From Rotaria sordida (taxonomy: Eukaryota > Rotifera > Eurotatoria > Philodinida > Philodinidae): a DNA stretch of 64,000 nucleotides. The first letter of the stretch is position 1. The number at the start of each line of letters is the position of its first letter. The position numbers and the translations under genes were made by a program. Positions 35,653 through 46,691 of the stretch are shown here, piece by piece. The notes beneath the pieces were generated by a model. The model was given only the letters and a program-made list of their open reading frames with translations, was not told where the DNA came from and searched no databases. The stretch is taken from NCBI GenBank assembly GCA_905250125.1, contig CAJNOL010000770.1:1-64000 (forward strand), in the 5' to 3' direction.

Positions 35653-36386
35653 TAAGGGGACCCCCCCCCCTTTCCCGACTCAAAATTTTCACATTTTTCA
35701 TTTTTCATTTTTTGTGATTAGTATATAGATTTGAATGCCCTCTATCCATTGAGTACATTTTGAGAACTGAAAAACCACATCTTATATATAAAAAATTCGA
35801 AAAAAATCACAAAATATGCTGAAAAAACCAAAAAAACACAAATTTCTTTGCGTTTTTCTCAAAATCAGTTTTTTCAGCAAAAAAATGAAGTTTTCCCCCT
35901 TTTTCTCCGCCATTTCAAGTCCGATCGGGCTGAAAATTGTTTTGGTGAGACTTCAAGTGATTTGGGTTGGGTGTTTTTTTTTTTTTTTTTGGATACCTTC
36001 TACCAATCAAGTTTGGCAGGCTTCGCAAAATTTTTAGGATCCAAAAAACCTAGAGATTTTGCAAGGTGCTCAGTATTTTGGTTCACCAGCCTGAAGTATT
36101 TGGAATTTTTGAAAAAAAAAAAAAACACCCACCCCGATTGGGTCCGTCTACCCACAGCAAAAATTTCAGCTCAAACGGATGAAATTTGTGGATTTGCGGA
36201 GGGGAAAACTTTTTGCAAGTTTTTGACCTTGGGGTCTCTGGAAGTCCACGAAGATGACGTCTGGCAAATTTGTGTCTATGACAACTTTTGCTCTACTACT
36301 CGAGGTCTATCTACCCTGCAAGTTTCAGGAATTTTCGTTCGGCCGTTTCTTAAAAACGCCGGAAAGGGGGGGGGGTCCCCTTAAAA
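35653..36386. mobile_element. TTAA-flanked miniature element with C/G-tract TIRs (piggyBac-like)
   Basis: It starts TTAAGGGGACC followed by a C-run and tttcc, and ends ggaaa, a G-run and GGTCCCCTTAA: 24-bp near-perfect TIRs with TTAA at both edges, the piggyBac target-site signature. Inner segments are also partly inverted (gttttccccc...ctgaaaatt near 35890-35935 against 36170-36215, and gggttgggtg + T-run near 35960 against A-run + cacccacccc near 36120). Two long frames inside (35816-36037 and 35848-36384) are by-products; the second ends in the TIR itself. No transposase. Confidence 0.8.
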
Positions 36387-36494
36387 CAAAAGAAAGAAAG
36401 TAAGCGTTTGTGATATAAGTTATTGTTATCATTAAATTATTTATTTTTAATCCATCTTTAATTCTTTAAATTCCTCTATCGGTATTCACTATTG

Positions 36495-36878
36495 TCATAT
36501 TCAAACAGAAGATATATTTGGAATTAGCATGAAAAACTGATGAAATTTGTATATCTTCTAAAACTTATTGAGACCATTTATTTTTGTCTACAATATTCTG
36601 CTTGTCTCATTCAGCGCTAATCGAAAAAAAAACAAAAAACCACTAGAAAAGCAGTTTTCATTGTATAGTCATATTTGTTTTTACGATTTATACGCATTAT
36701 TGAATTTTGAAAAGTTTTTTTCTCAGGGCTAGAATGATTTTTTCAGTGTATCATTTTGTATCTGACCCTGAAGGAAATCAGAGGAACACTTCAAACGAAA
36801 ATAAATGGTCGTACAAATATTTAGAAGACATAAATTCCATCAGTTCCTCGTACTGATTTAGAATATGTCATTCGTTTG
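36495..36878. mobile_element. Foldback element
   Basis: The block aactgatgaaatttg...cttctaaaa at about 36535-36565 and accatttatttttg at about 36572 pair in order with the reverse complement of 36790-36860 (ataaatggt, agaagacataaattccatcagtt). The axis is near 36683 and the total is about 380 bp. No coding capacity. Confidence 0.6.
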
Positions 36879-37465
36879 AGTATAAGAATAGTGAATGCTT
36901 CAGATATTGCAAAGAATATTGGTCAAATGAGACTGATTTTTCTAATCCCCAAGACTCACGAACTCGAACGTTTCAAAACTGAAAAAGTTTTGTAACATTA
37001 TCTGATAAAAAAAAAAAAACTACTCCACATTGAAGACTGATATGCTCTCTTCTTTAAATAGATAAGACATTAAATCTTTTATTTAGTTAAAGAATTGTAA
37101 ACCATCTAAATATAAATCGAATCTGTTGTTAGTTAAACTTCATTCAAATAATAATGAATTTTGTATTATAATGAAATATCAAAGTAATATTTTTTGTTTA
37201 GTAATAATATTTTTAAAATTATTCTGTAACTTACAACAATAAAAATAAATAATTAAAGTTCATGACTTTTGCAAATATAAATATTGAAAAAATTTATTTC
37301 AAAAATGATATATATATATAAAATTTTGATTATAATCTTAAATTGAGGTTTTGATTTTTTTTTAGTATATATAACATATGATTAAATAGTGTTTCATAAA
37401 TAACTATGATAATTACTCATTAGGCTTTCTTTTATAGTCAAAACTTAAATATGTTTTGTTTATTA

Positions 37466-38083
37466 TTACAAATCAAATGGATCAGCAATTTTTCCTAATG
37501 CTGAATCATGTAAACATCCATTCACAAATTCTTCTTTTGTTAAAGCTTTATCGTAATTTATATCAAATGATATCATGACTGTTTTTGCATATGTTTTTGC
37601 ATCTTCTTCAGGTAAACCAACAATTTGACATATAATATGAAGAATTTTTTCTGCTTCTTTTTGTGTAATTTTATCATCTGCATTTATATCAAATACTTCA
37701 AATGCATATTCAAATTTTTCACGATTTGTTCCTGTACTTGTTGCAATATAAGCAATTAGAAATTCACTAAAGTCAACTGTACCTAAATATATAAATAAAT
37801 AAACTAATAAATAAATCCAAGTTTAAAATAATATATATTTACCGGAACGGTCTTTATCAAATGCTCGAAAAATATGATCTGTAATTTGTTCTAATTTTGG
37901 ATTATTTTTTAATTTTGTATAATATAATTGAAATTGTCGTTTATTCATTCGATCTGTACCATTACTTTCTTTATGAAATTCATCGTACCATTGACGAATT
38001 TCATTTTCAGTTTTACCACTTAATTTTACTAACACTTGTATATCTTTTGTAGTTAAGGAATGAGGTTTTTGTCTATTACCCAT
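37466..38083 (-). CDS. Neuronal calcium sensor (NCS) family EF-hand protein
   Basis: Two exons, 38083-37843 and 37782-37466, give 185 residues, the usual size for the recoverin/neurocalcin/NCS-1 family. It starts MGNRQ with Gly2, a likely N-myristoylation site. EF1 (about 38-49) is degenerate, as in the family. EF2 (76-87, DKDRSGTVDFSE), EF3 (112-123, DINADDKITQKE) and EF4 (154-165, DINYDKALTKEE) have acidic residues at positions 1 and 12. In EF3 and EF4 the usual Gly at position 6 is Asp and Lys, which may lower affinity. It would be a membrane-switching Ca2+ sensor of signalling. I cannot assign a specific orthologue. Confidence 0.9.
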
Positions 38084-41000
38084 ATTTTGTTTCTACTGAT
38101 ATCCTTATTTTGTTTTTGATTGGTGTCTGTTCGATTTTTATATTCTCTACATACAATATCTTCGTACCTGCTTGCTGTTCTCCTCATAAAACAACTATAT
38201 GAAACAGAAAAAAAAAATAACAAGACAATTAACAGGTCTTGATGCATACTTTCTCATTAGTTTCATTTCTATATTTACTACATTATATATTTATTCGAAA
38301 TATTCATTGATCTTGTTTCTTTTTCTTTTTTTTTTCTTTACTATATCTACAAAAAATTTCAATTGAGTTGTATTTGAGTTCTAAATTGAGTTGTCAAAAG
38401 AAGTATTGAAGAAGTAAAACAATTGCTGACTATTAAAACATTTTCATTCTCTTTTTTTTCTTTTTATTCTGACTTTATCTGACACAGACAAGTAGAGGGA
38501 AGTTTTGTTTACGATCAACACACATAAAAAGAAGAAAAAGAAAAAGGTGAGCTTTCAGCATTTTTTCTTCTTTTTTTGAAATACTATGCTTTCTTTTTTT
38601 TTTCTCCACCGGCATACACACAAATACATCAATCAATTACACAGCACGCTCAAACTGGATTTCGTTTTTTTGTTCCCATGTACACCGCATAACTTTGTAT
38701 AGTATTGTTTTCCTTTCATCAACGCCTACATTGTATGGTTCGATTGTGTCCTCGAAAAAAGATTTATTCTCTTTTCTTTTTTTTTTACATAAAACGAAAA
38801 AGCACGGAAAGAAAGGAAACGAAAACGCACTCAGTATTCATACTTCCCGCTCGCATCTTATATGAATGTGTATGTGCTTTGCAAAGAAATCAACAGACAA
38901 AAAAAAAAGAAGGAGAGAACGACCGAAAAAAAGAAGAACGAGTCTTCAATAGCTAGAGAGTGTATACACGGATGCTTGACGATGGGGAATGATGAAAGAA
39001 ATACGAGTGAATTGCATGCATACAAAAAGAAGAGAAAAAAAACAGATGGATATTAGATTGATAGTGATTTAAGAAAAAAGCATCATTTGATTATTCTTTT
39101 AAACTATAAAAACAAAATTACATGCACACATATGCTTGATACATAATCCAAGTGGAAATAACGAAAAAAAAAATGTCAGGATTGGAATAGTTACAGGGAT
39201 GTAACCGTTTTCAGCTTTTTTTTGTTATTGATGTTGTTGTTGTTGTTATTGTTGTTTTTTTTTGTCGTGTAGCTATCGTCACAAATCTTTAAAAAAGAAT
39301 CGAAAAAGACCGAAAAGAAAGCAACCCTGTGCGATGAAAAAAGAGAAAAAAAGGTGGGAGAGAAAAAATGTCATTCCGGAACATACGCAACGACGTTTCG
39401 AAAGTTCCGGGTTGGCTGCTTTGTATTTGTTCTGTGTGAGAACGAAAGTGCGTTGCTACCTCTCTATTAATGTTACTATTATATTTTTGATCACAAGAAA
39501 AAAAAGACGTCGAAATAGGAAATAAATATTATCGTGATCATTTTGTATTAGAAACAAATGGCGAAATGACCAGGTAAATTAATTTTTACTCTTGGTTTTC
39601 ATTCAGGTTCTATCTATATGCTGAAATTATTTGATTGCTTTAATAGAACGAAACAATATATTTCATTTGTTTGATCGTTTCTTTTTTCTTTTTTTGTCTC
39701 ACATATCAAAAATATTGTTGCCTTGAATGAATGAATACATAAATGAACATATTATGTAAACCTAGAAAAAAATATATATTTCTATTACATGTTTTTGATT
39801 AATCCTACGTAGTTATAGACAGAACATATTTATACAATAAACTTTTTTCGTTTCACTTATAATTTAGTTAATGTATGTTTGTGAGTATTAAATTAACTGA
39901 ATGACACTATCTATTCTAGTTCTATTAAAAAATGCCATGAATAAAATAGTTCGTATCATAAGATGTACATCATCATAATGACTGTTGTCGTATGACTCAT
40001 CTGTATGTTTCCTTGCTTCTTATTCTCTCCTACTTGCTGCGCCATTCTCGTGCACATACTCTTATTTTCTTATCACCTTCACCATAAAAGCGACTCTGCA
40101 AGTAAACCTATCTATCTTTTTGAGATGGTAAACAGAACATATAGTCTTCTTACAACGTAAATCAACTTTCGACTTCTATCTTCTTATCTTCCGCGAACAG
40201 GTTAACTATTCCGTTTTTTTTTCTTGGTTGCCTTCCGTCAAGGGCATATCTTCTCTTAACGCTTTTTTTTTCTTCTCGTTTTTTTTTTTAACTCTTTCAA
40301 GTCGTGTCGCATTTCCATTCACTAGACGGGAACATTAGAATTCAAGCGATACATAAATCAAATGAAGCAAAGCCAACAACGATCAAATTCATAGCCTGTA
40401 AAATGGAAATTTTTACTTGACTATGACTACTTTACAATTTATTCTTTTCTTTTCTTTGTTCATTGAAAAATACAACAGTCGTCTAAATATATATACATAC
40501 ATACATATATATGTATGTGTATATATATATATATAAATTGAACAGCCTTTGTGAAGGGCGTCGCTTGTTTCTTTTTCACCTATATTTTGTTCTTTTTCTT
40601 CCGATTTAGACGACAGGATATGGTAGTTGTATATTTGCATATAAGAAGAATTGAAAACCTATAACATATGAGTGATATATTTTCGACAAGAGTCCATCTA
40701 GGTCAATGATCACATGATGATGGTGATTATGATTGAAACAAGAGGATGGTTGTTCTGACCTATTTTTTTCTTTTATTAGGTTGTATATTGTACACGAAAG
40801 AACAAAAAGAAAACTGTTGATATGATCATAGTCTTTGCATTAGCACTTCTTCACACACACAAACATGCACACATGCAACGTAAAAGAGAAATAGAGATTA
40901 ACGTAAATGCGCGCAATCGATCGACTGATGTTTGTCATCGGTCTTATCAGCGTCATCATTACTCACAAACACCTGCTGATCATATACATATATGCTCATC

Positions 41001-41101
41001 TTCTAATTGGGTCGGCTAGTAGTCACAATCTGTGATTGAGAGATTGCATCTTAATGTTGATAATGGATCTCTTAATGATGATTGTTTAGTATCGTGTGAC
41101 G

Positions 41102-41151
41102 TGACAATGGTACCATAGATTGAACATGACAATGGTACCATAGATTGAACA
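41102..41151. repeat. 25-bp tandem duplication
   Basis: Two identical adjacent copies of a 25-bp unit beginning tgacaatggtaccatagatt, at 41102-41126 and 41127-41151. The lack of divergence suggests a recent event. Confidence 0.8.
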
Positions 41152-41771
41152 AGACAATAAGACGAAGAAATAGAAGGTGGAGAAGTTCAAGAGAGACGAG
41201 ACGAAAATTTTTTCTTTTATGTTTTGTTCCGGTCACCTCCATTCATGCACTTCACATTGAGAAAATTGCACATACTACTATAATATTCGTTCTCATTTTG
41301 AGGTCACCGAGATAAAGACCGAAATATATATATATATAAATGTATGCTGAGTGCATTGGTGCGGATATCGTTCAACACAATGAATTTAGTATGAACGAGA
41401 AAAGAAAGAAAAAAACGAAAAATTTGTTTTATTTTATATGCCGTTTCGGACCTTCCTCTTCTCTGTCTGTCGTCGTCTCGACAGGTAGAAGGGATGGATG
41501 GATGATGATGATGATGGAGGGGAAAAAGAGAACAGAACACAAGGCCAGTGTATATATGTATGTTCAAAAAGCGACTTGAAATTATTCCTTTTCTTTTCTC
41601 ATCGCAGACTGACCGAGAGGCGGCAAGAGCATTAAAAAACAGAACAATATATGAGAGTGAAAGAGTAAGAGAGCGAACGGGATATGTCCTTTGCTGTGAG
41701 AGAATAGTGCTCTTGAACTTCCAAGGTAGACGACATCAACGTAGACAGTAAAATCAAAAATAATGGATCTC

Positions 41772-41801
41772 TCTTTTCTCTCTCTCTCTCTCTCTCTCTC
41801 A
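41772..41801. repeat. (TC)n microsatellite
   Basis: Uninterrupted CT dinucleotide run near the end of the gene-free region; a second, longer one lies at 42698-42731. Confidence 0.8.
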
Positions 41802-42689
41802 TTCTTTCTGCTTGACCCATAATAAACTTTCGAAGGAAGGAGGTCATTTTTGAGTGTTCGCTCTTTCTTTTAAACAACAGAAAAAAAAGAATGCTGTAAG
41901 TATAATCAAGACCAAATAACTAAAGATTCCTATCTTATACCATCAATCATCATGTCTGTCTGCCTACTGGCACTTCCCTGAACTTGCCTTTTCTCATTCT
42001 TATTCTCACATTGTTATTCTTCATTCTAATCAAAAGAAGGTTGTCCAATAAATAGGTCTTCTTTAGACTAGTCATCCATCTTCGATATAATATAACGAAC
42101 CAACCAGTTAACATGAAAACATATTAAATTTGAATTTGTTCTTCTTCTAATGACTACAAATTAAATAAATTATTTTCTTTTATTGATATCAACTATTTTT
42201 ATCATCATATACTTTACATATTGTCTTTTACTCTAAAATACTCTTGTACATTGTCTATCTTACAACTTTTTTTTTATCACTCTATATATCTAGTAAGTAA
42301 AATGTACGGAAGTTTTGTATCCTTATAAAAATAGCTATATCGAAGGTGACAAAGTGCATTATTTCTCTCATTGTACGTTACATGCACACTAGAGACGAGA
42401 TATATAAATATATATGGATGTTTTACTCGAATAGAGTAGGCTTATATAAGATAGAAATGATAAAAAAAATATGTAAAAGTATGTCTCTGTTGTTAGATGC
42501 ATAATAGAGACGTCATTTTTATTCGTTTTTTTGTATTTTTCGCCTTGATCAAATCTTTCCTATTGTGTCTATAAATAAGCATCCCTATTATATGATAATC
42601 CAATTTTTTCTTTCCGTATGCATACTATGCATTCATAATGTATCACTTATTGCATCCACTCTTTTCCTTCACCTACTTATTCATTCGTT

Positions 42690-42723
<34 letters not shown>

Positions 42724-43270
42724 CCTCTCTCATTGCCCCTCTCTATCCATCTCTCACATATCTTGATCATATTTCGTTTTTGTATTCTTCGTTACATAGG
42801 AAGGAAAATTTCATATATGTATAACTAGTTTTCGGAAGTACTAATAGACAAATTTCTTATAGCATTCTTTTCGAATTATTTTCTTTTTTATTTTCTTTTT
42901 TTTTTTTTTTATTGTCGTCATAGTATAAGTAATAGGTAAAAGAAAACGAGAAGAGAGCGAAAGTGCGAGAGAGAGAAAAATGTGTCGTTTCGTTATCGAG
43001 GGTGTGATGACCATATTATCAGGTGCACAACCGTCGCCGTTGCCTGCTGCTATCTTTCGTGCTTCCTTGTGTATATATACAGAAAAGGAAGGATAAGATG
43101 ATGCATGTTGCACCGTGCGTTAGTGCTCCTTTCTGTTTTTCTTCTTCTTTTTTTTTTTTTTTTTTTTTTTATTTCTCTTAGGTCTTCTCTTTTTCGTTAG
43201 ATATAAATGTGTGTATACACAAGAACAAAGCAGAGTCCATTTGTTTATTTGTTTCCTTCTTATTTATAGC

Positions 43271-46200
43271 ATGGTAGCACATACCGGGAATTCGACAATG
43301 ACCACTACAACTAGTACTACTCTACCAACGAATAATTATTTATCATCAACAGTTAAAATGAATTTACCTCAAAATTTACGTATGTTAATTTCCGAAAAAG
43401 AAAACTCTATTAACGATTTATTTTAGTTCATCCAATTGATTTTTGGAGTAAACATGATGTACAAAAATGGATTGAATATTGTATCGATGAATATTCATTA
43501 GGTGATGTTAATTTAAGTGATTTTGAAATGAATGGCAAGTTATTTTGTTTTTTCTTTCATATAAAAATAATAAATTTTAACCTTTTTTTTTTTTTTTTGT
43601 TTTTTTATCTCTAAAGGTAAAGCATTATTATTATTGAATGAAGACAATTTTAAACAACGTTCTCCACGTTCTGGTGATATCTTACATAAAGCTCTTCAAC
43701 AACATAAAGCTATGCTTAAATCATGGCAATGTCAAGGTTAATTTTTTTTCTTTTAATGAAAATTTATTTTAGATAATAATTAAAATAAATCTATTTTTTC
43801 TAGCATTTCCATATCAATTATGGAATAGTTTTGGTTTTCCACCTTCACCATCAACAGCACGTCGCTATAATATTCCTCCTCCACCACATCCATCATTATC
43901 TATTTCATCATTTCATCCAACGGCTGCCGGTGTACTCCCACATTCAGCTGCTGCGGCTGCTGCTGCTGCTTGTATGCATCCGGCATTTAATTACATATTT
44001 AGTCGTCCTGAAACAATACCGAAATCACCTTTAATGAATCATCAAACAAATTATTTTCATCTAAATCAACAACAACAACAACAACAACAATCAACACGAA
44101 ATCGAGAAATATCAGCTTCATCATCATCATCAACATCATCTTATTGTCCAGATGTAACATCAGGTTTGTTTAAAAACACATTTTCAGTTAATAGATATCG
44201 AAATTTTGTTTTTTTGTTCTTGTCGTCTAGCTAAAATTTCACATAAATTACATGAAAAATCTGATGTTATTCACCCGGTGAATGAGTCAATGGGGATAAA
44301 ACGTGAAGCATTATCACCCAGCATTCAACAATCAAATCGTCAACCAACACCAAATAGTTCACCTCGAACAACAAGAATTATTAGTCCATCAATAAAACAA
44401 GAAAATATTGATGATGAAGATGTTGATATTGAACAACATGAGACTGTTCCAACACCACCTATAACATCAAGTTCACCATCATCATCATCTCCTCAATCAT
44501 CATCAGGTTTATCAAAATTAAATATTTTAAATAATCAAACAATACCATTTAAAATTCGTTCACAATTATCAACAAGAATGAAACATCAACCAAATGATGT
44601 AACAAATACAGGTGAAAATAATCATGATTTAGATGGAAATAGTCTTGCAAATGATAATACAAGACAAATACGTTATTTTCATGATCGAATTGATTTTCGT
44701 GGTGATATTTTAATGAAACCACCAGCAGCAAAGAGTATGATTATCTCATTTCTTTTTCTTTCCTGTGTGTGTTTATAATTAATTTTGCTTTCTTTTTTTT
44801 AGATTGCCGTATTCTGTGGGAATTCTTATATATTTTACTTGAAGATTCTCATTATGAATCAATTATTCATTGGGAAAATCGTGAAAAAATGATTTTTCGA
44901 ATAATTCAAGCTGATAAACTTGCTGCTCTTTGGGGTATGTATATCTTATAAATTAGTAGAAATTAAATACCGTAGTCTCAAGAAGTCCCATTACCCGGTA
45001 AAAGAGTACATAAACTTCAATCATTTTATCTAATATTTTAACTACAAATAGAGCTTGATAAATCCTGATTATAAGCAGTAACTCGAACTCGATAGGCCTT
45101 AATGCAAAGCACTTACGATAAAAACACTGGTTTTTTCCCTAGGACCGAAAAAAAAGACTTGTCTGGTTTTCTACCATTTAAATGCGTTAATCTCCATTTT
45201 CTTATAGATTTACATGTCTATTCTGTGCCACAGATAGGGTACTCTAGTCAGCTGTAATGTTGAGGCGTAAGGAAGCCTTCATTATCTGGGGCAATCTCTT
45301 CAAGGATATCTTTTCCATCGATAACTGCGATCGTGCAATTTTCAAGGCAAACTTGATTACAGCAGAACATTCATTGAAAAAAATTTAAAGACAAATAGTT
45401 AAAATTTGCTGTAGATATCAGTCACTTTTCGACAATTCCTATCAATTTCAATGTGGAGATTACGTCATAAATTAGGCAAACGAAAACTGTTTAACATGAA
45501 ATTTTTATTAGTGATAGAAGAAATACTGAGCTTTTGAACGAGTGGGTTTAACATCATAAAATTAATTTTTTGTGTTGAAATATCCTCAGCTGAAGGAGAA
45601 AAAAAAATCTATGTTGACCTTCTAGCTTCTTCATATGAAGGCCTATCACGCCTTGATGAGTCCTTCCGATCGGAGTTCGACATGCTCTATTTGTGATTAA
45701 AATATGTGACTAAAGGATTTATGTTTACGAATTTCTTTATCTGATAACAGAACTTTTCACAAGTACTGTAATCATTTCATTTTTAGTATCATTAAATATA
45801 CTTTTTTGTTTTAGGTCTTCAAAAAAATCGTTTATCAATGACATATGAAAAATTATCACGTGGTATGCGTTATTATTATTCAAATAATATTATATCAAAA
45901 GAACAATCAAAACGATTACTTTATCGTTTTATGCGTTCACCAGATGAAATTCGAAAAAGTATGAAACGTACTGGTAGTACAACAAATATGGTCTATTCAA
46001 ATTTAAATAAAAAATCTTATCAACCAACGACTAGTCCTGACGCTCAAGAAACTAATCTAAAATATAATCCAAGTAAAAATATTGAAATAAAAAAAAAAGA
46101 CTTTTGTAATAAACATATATATATATATATATATTTTTTTTAATGTTAGACAATGATGATAATTCATCATCATCAACACATTTTACAAATCAATCATCAA

Positions 46201-46691
46201 CACCAATACATCATCAACTTCTTCAATTATTTTCAATTTATTCACCATCTACAACATCAATGGTACCTAATTTAAATCCAAATACGGCTCTATTATATTC
46301 TCCACGTAATGTTAATAATAATTCCATATCCTCATCATCATCGAACATTCCATCATTTGATACAAAATCATTACCATTATTAACAACAATTTCAAAAAGT
46401 GATCGATCAAATTCATCATCACCAGATTCATTTGATAGTGGTCGTGATCGTACAAGTGACAGTGAAAAACAACATTGTAGTCCATCTCAATCATTATCAT
46501 CATCGACATCAACATCATCATATTCAACATCAACGAAACGTAAACAAGCTGTTCCATTATCATTAACAGCTCGTCTATCTCATCAACATCATCATTTAGA
46601 TCAACCACTTAATTTAGCTGCTAATAAAGACGAACATACAATAGGCGATTGTAAGAAACAAAAAGTTATATCACCTCCGTCCATTGCATGA
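43271..46691 (+). CDS. ETS-family transcription factor, ETV6/Yan type (PNT + ETS domains)
   Basis: Eight exons fit in phase: 43271-43379, 43427-43534, 43617-43736, 43804-44163, 44231-44734, 44803-44934, 45815-46072, 46150-46691, giving 710 residues. The pointed (SAM) domain, residues about 38-110, has [28 protein letters not shown] and RSPRSGDIL as in ETV6/TEL and Drosophila Yan, whose domain self-polymerises for repression. The ETS domain (about 401-487) starts [14 protein letters not shown] and includes [14 protein letters not shown] and [12 protein letters not shown]; the recognition-helix residues of the family are kept (SRGMRYYY for SRALRHYY). A Ser/Pro/Gln-rich linker of about 290 residues separates the domains, making it longer than human ETV6 (452). 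Intron 2 has a GC donor (GCAAGT at 43535). The 880-bp intron 6 splits the ETS domain and holds an inverted-repeat element. A TTTATAG acceptor ends one base before the ATG. Confidence 0.92.
43535..43616 (+). other. Non-canonical GC-AG intron in the ETV6-like gene
   Basis: The frame requires AATG joined to GTAAAGC to give MNGKALLLL, a conserved pointed-domain string. The donor is GCAAGT, otherwise a perfect consensus, and the acceptor is CTAAAG. No GT-AG alternative keeps the frame. Confidence 0.75.
45033..45705. mobile_element. Inverted-repeat element within the ETS-domain intron
   Basis: The left end atattttaactacaaatag (then agc) and the reverse complement of the right end (ATATTTTAATCACAAATAG, then AGC) match at 22 of 25 positions, and gataggcctt recurs inverted about 45 bp further in. 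The 670-bp body has no coding frame. Superfamily not assigned. Confidence 0.6.

Larger units (their letters stand above)
33983..37465. other. Convergent intergenic region with mobile elements
   Basis: It lies between the ends of the DUF4211 gene and the calcium-sensor gene. It contains the TTAA-flanked element (35653-36386) and a foldback element (36495-36878). Overlapping opposite-strand frames at 34855-35181 have no codon structure or homology I recognise. The rest is AT-rich and featureless. Confidence 0.6.
38084..43270. promoter_or_regulatory. Divergent 5.2 kb upstream region, microsatellite-rich
   Basis: It lies head to head between the calcium sensor and the ETV6-like gene. Contents: (GTT)n at about 39230-39258, (TA)/(CATA) repeats at 40485-40535, (TA)n at 41325-41338, (TC)n at 41772-41801 and 42698-42731, a 29-nt T-run at 43144-43172 and a 25-bp tandem duplication at 41102-41151. 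The many short frames here consist of repeat or A/T-run translation and none is supported. It is the longest gene-free stretch and probably holds cis-regulatory DNA of the transcription factor; that is inference from position. Confidence 0.5.

Noticed and set aside
35848..36384. 178-codon frame and an overlapping 73-codon frame on the plus strand
   Set aside because: They lie wholly inside the TTAA-flanked inverted-repeat element, one ends in its terminal repeat, and they show homopolymer translation rather than codon structure.
45640..45700. Hammerhead-ribozyme-like word (cttgatgagtcc)
   Set aside because: The invariant CUGAUGA core is not exact and no GAAA partner with flanking stems follows; the sequence is explained as an arm of the inverted-repeat element.
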